8,925 nucleotides of DNA from Neisseriaceae bacterium. GTDB taxonomy: Bacteria; Pseudomonadota; Gammaproteobacteria; Burkholderiales; UBA11063. Positions 1-5,152 of the stretch are shown piece by piece. The DNA lies in NCBI GenBank assembly GCA_947441745.1, contig CANEUJ010000064.1, forward strand, positions 1-8,925, written 5' to 3'. Position numbers and translations under genes: made by a program. The stretch's first letter is position 1. Every line of letters starts with the position of its first letter. Under the pieces are notes generated by a model. It saw only the letters and a list, made by a program, of their open reading frames with translations. It was not told where the DNA came from and made no database searches.

Positions 1-20
1 AACTTCATTTTTGGGATGAC
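1..20. repeat. Right end of a palindromic repeat copy (cut by window edge)
   Basis: These 20 bases are identical to positions 314-333, the right end of the complete copy at 204-333, and they finish with the same GGGATGAC terminus. The rest of this copy lies to the left of the window. It shows that the repeat cluster extends beyond the sequence given. Confidence 0.8.
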
Positions 21-31
21 GTTTTTTGGCT

Positions 32-161
32 GTCATCCTCGACTTACGGATTCTGCTGTTTGAGTGTGAATCGAGGATCCATGCTCTTGTACTAAATATG
101 CTATTAGGGCATGGATCCCAAACTCTTGTTGAAACAGCATCCAGTTGGTGTTTGGGATGAC
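32..161. repeat. Palindromic repeat, complete copy 1 (130 bp)
   Basis: The copy starts with GTCATCC (32-38) and ends with its inverse GGATGAC (155-161), so it has short terminal inverted repeats. Inside are nested inverted repeats: ATCCTCGA 35-42 with TCGAGGAT 71-78, TGCTGTTT 54-61 with AAACAGCA 132-139, GGATCCATGC 75-84 with GCATGGATCC 109-118, and ATCCCAAAC 115-123 with GTTTGGGAT 150-158. Several overlap, so alternative folds are possible. Positions 32-139 match 204-311 at 102 of 108 bases, and the first 58 bases are identical. The unit is too short to encode a transposase. It fits a dispersed non-autonomous palindromic element (MITE-like or similar), which is inference. Confidence 0.88.
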
Positions 162-203
162 CTTAGAAAAGTAAAACAGCAACATGTTTGTATTTTTTCT
201 TTC

Positions 204-333
204 GTCATCCTCGACTTACGGATTCTGCTGTTTGAGTGTGAATCGAGGATCCATGCTCTTGCTCTAAATACGCTGTTAGGGCATGGATCCCAAACTCTTA
301 TCGAAACAGCAAAAACTTCATTTTTGGGATGAC
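204..333. repeat. Palindromic repeat, complete copy 2 (130 bp)
   Basis: This has the same length and architecture as the copy at 32-161, in the same orientation and offset by 172 bp. Its termini are GTCATCC (204-210) and GGGATGAC (326-333). Its last 22 bases differ from copy 1 except for the terminal block, but its last 20 bases match positions 1-20 exactly. Six substitutions separate the 108-bp cores, five of them transitions. They fall in loop or spacer stretches, including near 262-275, and leave the main stems unchanged. Confidence 0.88.
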
Positions 334-338
334 ATTAT

Positions 339-376
339 CTAGTTCCTGTTTGGGACGTTAGAAAGGTAAGTAAAAC
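339..376. repeat. Decayed tail of a further repeat copy
   Basis: Positions 339-355 match 141-157, the right end of copy 1, at 14 of 17 bases including a shared TGTTTGGGA. After a short deletion the match resumes through TTAGAAA and TAAAAC, as in 164-176. Because the similarity runs past the GGATGAC terminus, the flank just after copy 1 seems to belong to a longer ancestral unit. It ends about 15 bases before the stop codon of the exported-protein gene. Confidence 0.55.
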
Positions 377-390
377 TTGAATGAGCTACA

Positions 391-1380
391 TTATTTTTTA
401 GGGACTGCTACTAAAGTAAGGTTACTATTAAGAGTTAGCATTCCATTATCTTTATTTGCTAATAAATAGATAGAGTGATTATCTATTCCCATAAAAAGCC
501 TACTATAGCGAAATGGATTAGTATTTTCAGTATAAATCACATTACACTTACCGTTATTGACTATGCATTTGGATATAGCAAAACTCCCAGGTTTATTGTC
601 TATGATATTATTAATAGAATTCATCACATATAAATTAGCATCTTTGTCAAGCACAAATGCTGAAGCATTATAAACATCAAGCTCCTTAGTTTTATATGAG
701 TTATCTAAAATATCTACTGTAATTAATGTATTGTAATTAACTACAAAATATAATTTATTATTTAGTATTTGGAAATTTGATATTGTTTTAGCAGTAGGCT
801 TCACTTTGATTTTGTTTTGCTTACACGAGAGCTGCAAATCACAAGTAATCCAAGAAAGCTGCTGTTTATATGTATCATTACTAATGCCTAAGTATTTACT
901 TGGAATACCATTACTTTCAAATTCGGTTGCGGCAAAGAATTTTATACTTGCACCCATTATACCTATATCTATCTTACTCTCAACCATTGTCGATCCTAAT
1001 TGATATTTGATATTATTATCTTCAATGATTAAACTATTAGGGTGAAAGCAGCTTATTGTTCCATTGGTATTGAAGTTACAAGTGTTAGGAAAACTGTTTC
1101 TATTTATAGGGAAATAATTTATTGATTCAGATTCTATTTGGAGCTTACTAGAGTTTGAGGTTACTATGTGACCAGTGAAATTTGCCATCCCACCCTTTAT
1201 AGAAAAAATAGATAATTCCATAGAGTTATTTTTGGGGTTTATAAGTGTAGTCATGGTTTTATACGCTGTAAGATCCATGTTTTTAGGTAAATTAAAATTA
1301 CTGGTTATGGGTAAAGATTCATTTGGGTTAGCAATTGCAATGCTAGTTAATGAACATAGAGTTAAAATTAATTTTTTCAT
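391..1380 (-). CDS. Exported protein of unknown function with paired cysteines
   Basis: I do not recognise this 329-residue protein. It opens with a typical Sec signal peptide: Lys-Lys, a hydrophobic stretch over about residues 4-17, and a likely signal peptidase I cut after Ala-Ile-Ala17. Cys9 is not in a lipobox because it is preceded by Leu, so a soluble or surface location beyond the inner membrane is inferred. The mature part has six cysteines in three close pairs (101/111, 180/186, 272/279), which suits disulphide bonding in an oxidising compartment. The second half has recurring short strands with Asn/Asp turns (NNKLYFVVNYN at 207-217, DKDANLYVMN at 245-254, DNHSIYLLAN at 300-309), which hint at a beta-propeller or related all-beta fold. 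A weak AAGGG lies 10 bases before the ATG. No close functional partner adjoins it. The call as a real gene is firm; the fold is a guess. Confidence 0.8.
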   Translation of the reverse strand: MKKLILTLCSLTSIAIANPNESLPITSNFNLPKNMDLTAYKTMTTLINPKNNSMELSIFSIKGGMANFTGHIVTSNSSKLQIESESINYFPINRNSFPNTCNFNTNGTISCFHPNSLIIEDNNIKYQLGSTMVESKIDIGIMGASIKFFAATEFESNGIPSKYLGISNDTYKQQLSWITCDLQLSCKQNKIKVKPTAKTISNFQILNNKLYFVVNYNTLITVDILDNSYKTKELDVYNASAFVLDKDANLYVMNSINNIIDNKPGSFAISKCIVNNGKCNVIYTENTNPFRYSRLFMGIDNHSIYLLANKDNGMLTLNSNLTLVAVPKK

Positions 1381-1413
1381 AAATATAGTACCCTTAGTTT
1401 AAATATAGTTTTG

Positions 1414-1443
1414 ATTATACTACTGCTTAGGCTAAAAATGCAA
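1414..1443 (-). promoter_or_regulatory. Candidate promoter of the exported-protein gene
   Basis: On the minus strand a perfect TATAAT (plus 1414-1419) sits 33 bases before the ATG at 1380. A partial -35, TTGCAT (plus 1438-1443), lies 18 bases further upstream and matches three of six consensus bases. The -10 is strong and the -35 weak. Confidence 0.4.
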
Positions 1444-1466
1444 AAAAACTAGTATCTAAAACAAAA

Positions 1467-1494
1467 TTGTGATAAAGTTACGATAGTATAAAAA
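1467..1494 (+). promoter_or_regulatory. Weak candidate promoter of queH
   Basis: TTGTGA at 1467-1472 and TAAAAA at 1489-1494 are spaced 16 bases apart, and each matches four of six consensus positions. The overlapping TATAAA at 1487-1492 is a better -10 but lies too close to this -35. The region is very AT-rich, so chance matches are likely. Confidence 0.25.
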
Positions 1495-1511
1495 TTAATG
1501 GAAATATAGCT

Positions 1512-2171
1512 ATGACATTCACTCGAACTAAACTCACATTGCCTGATAATCAAAATAAACTATTATTACATTCTTGTTGTGCTCCGTGTTCTGGAGAGGT
1601 TATGGAAGCATTAATATTTTCAGAAATAGACTTTTCGATATTTTTTTATAATCCAAATATTCATCCGCTAAAAGAATATGAGTTACGTAAAGAAGAAAAT
1701 ATTCGTTTTGCACAGAAATATAATATTCCCTTCATTGATGCAGATTATGATAAAGACAATTGGTTTGCTAGAGCCAAAGGGATGGAAGATGAGCCAGAGC
1801 GAGGTATACGCTGTACTATGTGTTTTGATATGCGATTTGAGCGTTCAGCTCTTTATGCATTTGAACATGGGTTTAATGTGTTTTCTAGTTCTCTAGGTAT
1901 CTCGCGCTGGAAGGATATGAATCAAATTAATGATTCAGGAATAAGAGCGGCATCCAAATATCAAGATCTTACTTATTGGACATATAATTGGCGTAAGGAT
2001 AATGGTTCTAAACGGATGATAGAAATATCTAAAAAAGAAGAATTCTATCAACAAGAGTATTGTGGTTGTGCTTATTCATTGAGAGATACAAATAAATGGC
2101 GTAAATCTCAAGATCGATCTGTTATTAAACTTGGAGTTAAATATTATAAATCAGAAGATCACAAGTTGTAA
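1512..2171 (+). CDS. queH: Epoxyqueuosine reductase QueH
   Basis: QueH catalyses the last step of queuosine synthesis, reducing epoxyqueuosine to queuosine at the wobble position of tRNAs with GUN anticodons. It is the family (formerly DUF208) unrelated to the cobalamin-dependent QueG. The 219-residue protein has the full cysteine signature: HSCCAPCS with Cys22, Cys23 and Cys26, then RGIRCTMCFDMRFE with Cys101 and Cys104, then EYCGCAYS with Cys184 and Cys186. In the characterised family these cysteines hold a 4Fe-4S cluster and a neighbouring iron site. The length is normal for the family. A GGAA eight bases before the ATG supports the start. The gene stands alone on its strand, diverging from the exported-protein gene and converging on the DUF4243 gene; no other queuosine genes are in view. 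A requirement for Fe-S supply links it loosely to mrp. Confidence 0.93.
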   Translation: MTFTRTKLTLPDNQNKLLLHSCCAPCSGEVMEALIFSEIDFSIFFYNPNIHPLKEYELRKEENIRFAQKYNIPFIDADYDKDNWFARAKGMEDEPERGIRCTMCFDMRFERSALYAFEHGFNVFSSSLGISRWKDMNQINDSGIRAASKYQDLTYWTYNWRKDNGSKRMIEISKKEEFYQQEYCGCAYSLRDTNKWRKSQDRSVIKLGVKYYKSEDHKL

Positions 2172-2200
2172 AATAAGGTGCGACAAAAAACAGCTGTTAC

Positions 2201-2226
2201 TTAGCTCTAATAAATCATAGAGCTAA
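2201..2226. terminator. Stem-loop between convergent genes, possible terminator
   Basis: TTAGCTCT (2201-2208) and AGAGCTAA (2219-2226) form a perfect 8-bp stem around a 10-base loop, in the 67-bp gap between queH and the DUF4243 gene. Read on the minus strand, the stem is followed after nine bases by a run of six T (complement of 2185-2190). The palindrome AACAGCTGTT (2189-2198) lies between stem and T-run. On the plus strand no good U-tract follows. The stem is AT-rich and the T-run is distant, so termination is plausible for the minus-strand genes only. Confidence 0.4.
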
Positions 2227-2238
2227 TCCTGATATTAT

Positions 2239-3255
2239 CTACCTAGGTGCGATTAAGCTTATGATTTTCTGATAATTTGGGTTTCTATAAAACTCATACT
2301 CACAAGCCGCTGTATATAATAATTTAATATCGTGTGACTCTGTCAGTAAAACTGCCTTTTCTTCAATTTCATCTGGTGCGATATATTTATCTGTCGGAGG
2401 AGTGGCAGATAATGTTTTATCAGCAGATAAGAATGCTGCCATAAGTGCGTGCCAATAGTGAGTAATTGCTAGATTATGCGGTGCGAAATCAAATACTACT
2501 CTAAAAGCATGTAATGAAGTTACGCATTGAAGTATGGTAAAATCTTGATAATCAATATATATTTGTGATATTGAGTTTGCCAAAGTTTTAAGATCATCAG
2601 GAGTGTTGTCTATATTATTTGATAACGCTTTATAAGCACTATTTGTATCTGCTATATGCTTAATTCTGGTTAAAATCCCTGAAATTTTACTGGAGTGATT
2701 TTTTTCAGTAATCAGTTGGTTTAATAAGCTTGATAATTTTTTATTTTGATCATCATAAATTGGCAATTCAAGATAGCTATCTGCAAAATAAGCTAAAGAT
2801 ATAACAATTTCATCCTCAGCAAAGGTTGCAACATGTTGATTATCTTGTGAATTTGCATAATTCCATAATTCAAGTGAATATGCAAGGCGAATTAAGGGGT
2901 GAAAAAGACCACCTGCCACCCCTTTTATTAGTTGAGGTAAGTAATTATGTAAAACCTCTTCGATTCCAAGAATACTTTTTTTGGCACGAAAAAATTTATA
3001 GTATGACCAAAAATATTGATTAGTTCCTAAGTGTTTATTCCAGTTAATTCCTGTTATTTCAAAATCGGAATGGACAAGATGTTCAAGATGTGGTGCATAC
3101 TTATCATATATATTTTGAAGCTTATTTTCATCAGCATTTAGGAAATATAAAGCAATCAAATCCATTGATAAGTGGTTGGAGAGGCCGTTTTTATAAGTTA
3201 CATGATATTTATGATTGTTTTTTAGTAACTCCATGAGTTTTTCTAGTCTTTGCAT
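2239..3255 (-). CDS. Questin-oxidase-like (DUF4243) family protein
   Basis: The 338-residue protein has the conserved blocks of the questin oxidase-like family: GLSNHLSMDLIALYFL near residues 24-39, HPLIRLAYSLE at 119-129, CVTSLHAFRV at 244-253, THYWHAL at 265-271, and HDIKLLYTA followed by EYEFY near 308-323. Fungal members (AflY, GedK type) take part in Baeyer-Villiger-like oxidative cleavage of anthraquinones. The role of bacterial members is not established, so no substrate is assigned. It has no signal peptide or membrane segment and should be cytosolic. An in-frame ATG 33 bases further upstream (3288) lacks any ribosome site, whereas the ATG at 3255 has GGAG at the right distance, so I use the latter. 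It lies 73 bp downstream of the methyltransferase gene, either as the last gene of the metG block or under its own promoter. Confidence 0.78.
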   Translation of the reverse strand: MQRLEKLMELLKNNHKYHVTYKNGLSNHLSMDLIALYFLNADENKLQNIYDKYAPHLEHLVHSDFEITGINWNKHLGTNQYFWSYYKFFRAKKSILGIEEVLHNYLPQLIKGVAGGLFHPLIRLAYSLELWNYANSQDNQHVATFAEDEIVISLAYFADSYLELPIYDDQNKKLSSLLNQLITEKNHSSKISGILTRIKHIADTNSAYKALSNNIDNTPDDLKTLANSISQIYIDYQDFTILQCVTSLHAFRVVFDFAPHNLAITHYWHALMAAFLSADKTLSATPPTDKYIAPDEIEEKAVLLTESHDIKLLYTAACEYEFYRNPNYQKIISLIAPR

Positions 3256-3263
3256 GATATTTA

Positions 3264-3267
3264 CTCC
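3264..3267 (-). promoter_or_regulatory. Ribosome binding site that fixes the DUF4243 start
   Basis: GGAG on the minus strand (plus CTCC) is eight bases before the ATG at 3255. No comparable site precedes the upstream in-frame ATG at 3288, so translation very likely starts at 3255 and the shorter protein is correct. Confidence 0.75.
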
Positions 3268-3310
3268 GTTAAAACAAAGTAGGTACATTTAATTAACTGA
3301 AACTTGCTGT

Positions 3311-3316
3311 ATTATA
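3311..3316 (-). promoter_or_regulatory. Candidate -10 box before the DUF4243 gene
   Basis: A perfect TATAAT on the minus strand lies in the 73-bp gap between the methyltransferase stop and the DUF4243 gene, 55 bases before the chosen start. I see no good -35 at 16-18 bases. It may give the last gene an extra promoter, so that gene need not be tied to the metG transcript. Confidence 0.35.
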
Positions 3317-3328
3317 CACCTAAATTAG

Positions 3329-4162
3329 TTAAAAAAGAAATCTATTTTTAAGTTTTTCTTTAAGTCCAAGATTCTCAAGTAGTTCTTCGAGTTTTTGACT
3401 AGCATTGTTTATTGACTTATTATCTTTGCGGTTATTATATCTAGCAATTATAAGCTCATTTTTCATTGAGTGTTCCCATCCAACTAATTCAGTAATAGTT
3501 ACATCATAACCCTTAGCCTCTAAAAGTAGTCCGCGTAGTACATTGGTTATATGACTACCAAATTCACGGGCATGTATTGGATGACGCCACATTTCTCCTA
3601 AAATATTTTGTGGCTTAGTTTTTTTAATAATACTTGCTAACTCTGCTTGGCAACATGGTACTAGAACAATATATTTGGATTTTTTATTTAGTGCAAAATT
3701 AATTGCATCATCAGTTGCGGTATCACATGCATGAAGGGCGGTCACAATATCAATAGTATTTGGTAATAAGTTAGATGTAATTGATTCACTAACTGATAAA
3801 TTTAGAAAGCTCATCTGCTTAAAATTAAGTGATGTTGCAAGAGCTGTTGATTTTATTACTAACTCGCTACGGGTTTCAATTCCATATATATGAAAGTTAT
3901 CTTCTTTACTTTTGAAAAATAAATCATATAGAATAAAACCTAGATATGATTTTCCAGCTCCATGGTCTACAAGACTTATTGTATTATTTGTTTTATATAG
4001 CTCGTTAAGTAGTGGCTCAATAAATTGATATAGATGATATACTTGTTTTAGCTTTCTTCTGCTATCCTGGTTCATCTTACCATCACGAGTTAGAATATGT
4101 AGCTCTTTTAAAAGTTCTATCGATTGCTCTTGACGAATGTCGTACTTTTGGTTATTATTCAT
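3329..4162 (-). CDS. SAM-dependent methyltransferase, Methyltransf_32 type
   Basis: This 277-residue protein has the class I methyltransferase motifs of the Methyltransf_32 group, which includes the eukaryotic METTL25/RRNAD1 and GSTCD-like proteins. Motif I is VDHGAGKSYLGF at about 65-76, where S-adenosylmethionine should bind. The acidic end of the second strand is GIETR near 94-98. TALHACDTATDDAI at 141-154 and VPCCQAEL at 168-175 are the diagnostic later motifs. A helical, basic segment (about 33-56) precedes the Rossmann core. The substrate is unknown; RNA or protein are both possible, and the neighbourhood (MetG, RdgB) gives only weak support for an RNA-related role. The start is 15 bp after the rhodanese stop and has no clear ribosome site, so translational coupling is likely. 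The next Met is at residue 30 and would still leave motif I intact, but it is not favoured. Confidence 0.82.
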   Translation of the reverse strand: MNNNQKYDIRQEQSIELLKELHILTRDGKMNQDSRRKLKQVYHLYQFIEPLLNELYKTNNTISLVDHGAGKSYLGFILYDLFFKSKEDNFHIYGIETRSELVIKSTALATSLNFKQMSFLNLSVSESITSNLLPNTIDIVTALHACDTATDDAINFALNKKSKYIVLVPCCQAELASIIKKTKPQNILGEMWRHPIHAREFGSHITNVLRGLLLEAKGYDVTITELVGWEHSMKNELIIARYNNRKDNKSINNASQKLEELLENLGLKEKLKNRFLF

Positions 4163-4177
4163 TGTTTGGATTAGTAA

Positions 4178-4546
4178 TTATAAAACTAATTTATAACCTG
4201 AGTTTTGCCAGTCGCGAACTCCACCATCCATCGATATTACATTAGTATATCCCATTTTTTGGATGTTATAAGCTGATAATACCGAACGAAAGCCACCACC
4301 ACAATATAAGATTATTTCTTGATTTTTATTTGGTATGGTTTTTTCGATATCACGTTCTATTATCCCACGCCCCATATGAATTGCTGTGGGTAAATGTCCT
4401 TGTTGCCATTCATGATCTTCGCGAACGTCAATTAAAACAAACTCTTCTTTGTTATCTAATTTGTTTATTACTGTTTGTACATTGGTTTCTTTTACAAGTG
4501 GGCGATATTCCTCTACCAGTTCCAAAAAATTATTTGCATGTTGCAT
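4178..4546 (-). CDS. Single-domain rhodanese-like protein
   Basis: This 122-residue protein is one rhodanese domain. It has the conserved LIDVRE at 38-43, the GHLPTAIHMGRG segment at 50-61, the active-site loop CGGGFRS at 82-88 with the nucleophile Cys82, and the C-terminal MDGGVRDW at 106-113. Rhodaneses carry a persulfide on this cysteine and pass sulfur to acceptors such as cyanide, thiols or tRNA- and cofactor-modifying enzymes. The arginine in the loop is typical of sulfurtransferases rather than Cdc25-like phosphatases. It lacks a signal peptide and is cytosolic. A strong GGAGAGA lies just before the ATG in the 18-bp gap after rdgB, which places it firmly in the metG-rdgB transcript. 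The acceptor is unknown. Confidence 0.88.
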   Translation of the reverse strand: MQHANNFLELVEEYRPLVKETNVQTVINKLDNKEEFVLIDVREDHEWQQGHLPTAIHMGRGIIERDIEKTIPNKNQEIILYCGGGFRSVLSAYNIQKMGYTNVISMDGGVRDWQNSGYKLVL

Positions 4547-4564
4547 TATAATCTCTCCAAAAAA

Positions 4565-5152
4565 TTAGGCGGTTTTAAGTTTATTAATTAAATTATTGGT
4601 TGCTAAGCGTCTATGACTAATCTCATTTTTGATGTCATCATTCAACTGGGCTACAGTCTTATCCAAGCTTGGTATATAAAAAATTGGATTATAGCCAAAG
4701 CCATTACTACCTTGTGGTGTATCAATTATTTCTCCATGAATTTTACCATCGGCAATTATTGGCTCAGGATCGTCATGACTTCTCACTAATACTAAGACAC
4801 AGTAAAAATAAGCTTTTCTGTCAGTAATACCAACTAAATCAGTGACGAGTTTTTGATTGTTACGTAAATCACTCTTCGGTTCACCAGCATATCGTGCAGA
4901 AAATACTCCTGGAGCTCCTTTAAGAGAGTTAACACATATCCCTGAGTCATCAGCAAGACTTGGTAAACCAGTGTATTTACTACAATGGCGTGCCTTATGT
5001 AATGAATTTTCAACAAAAGTAAAGTATGGCTCATCAATCTCGGGTACATTAAACTCTGCTTGGGTAATTATTTCGATATCTAATGTAGTAAAAATATCTC
5101 GAAATTCTTTTATCTTACCTTGATTGTTGGAGGCTAATACAATTTGCTTCAT
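4565..5152 (-). CDS. rdgB: XTP/dITP diphosphatase (non-canonical purine NTPase)
   Basis: RdgB hydrolyses dITP, dXTP and ITP to the monophosphate and pyrophosphate, keeping deaminated purines out of DNA and RNA. The 195 residues match the usual length (197 in E. coli). Conserved parts are SNNQGKIKEF at 8-17, FVENSLHKARH at 46-56, LADDSG at 67-72 with the catalytic Asp69, GVFSARYAG at 82-90, GSNGFGYNPIF at 148-158 and SHRRLA at 179-184. These cover the substrate pocket and the Mg-binding acidic residues. The start codon overlaps the metG stop as ATGA (5149-5152), so translation is probably coupled to metG. The next gene follows after 18 bp. Confidence 0.95.
   Translation of the reverse strand: MKQIVLASNNQGKIKEFRDIFTTLDIEIITQAEFNVPEIDEPYFTFVENSLHKARHCSKYTGLPSLADDSGICVNSLKGAPGVFSARYAGEPKSDLRNNQKLVTDLVGITDRKAYFYCVLVLVRSHDDPEPIIADGKIHGEIIDTPQGSNGFGYNPIFYIPSLDKTVAQLNDDIKNEISHRRLATNNLINKLKTA

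Noticed and set aside
111..332. 73-codon open frame on the plus strand in the repeat cluster
   Set aside because: It lies almost entirely within the palindromic repeats and their spacer, starts inside a stem, has no ribosome site, and its two halves mirror the repeat units. It is a by-product of the repeats.
1..333. CRISPR array
   Set aside because: The units are 130 bp and are themselves the conserved part. Spacers are few and irregular and no cas genes are present.
806..1003. Plus-strand open frames opposite the exported-protein gene (806-1003 and 1175-1402)
   Set aside because: They lack ribosome sites and family features and lie antisense to a gene with a clear signal peptide and start.
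1354..1380. Lipoprotein signal with Cys9 in the exported protein
   Set aside because: Cys9 is preceded by Leu-Thr-Leu, not the small residues of a lipobox, and a good signal peptidase I site follows after Ala17.
2176..2252. Direct repeat AGGTGCGA at 2176-2183 and 2245-2252 flanking the stem-loop, as a target duplication
   Set aside because: The second copy lies in the 3' coding end of the DUF4243 gene and the enclosed 61 bp has no element-like ends. An 8-bp chance match is the simpler reading.
3256..3288. Longer DUF4243 protein starting at the ATG at 3288
   Set aside because: There is no ribosome site upstream, while the ATG at 3255 has GGAG at an ideal distance and the family similarity begins after it.
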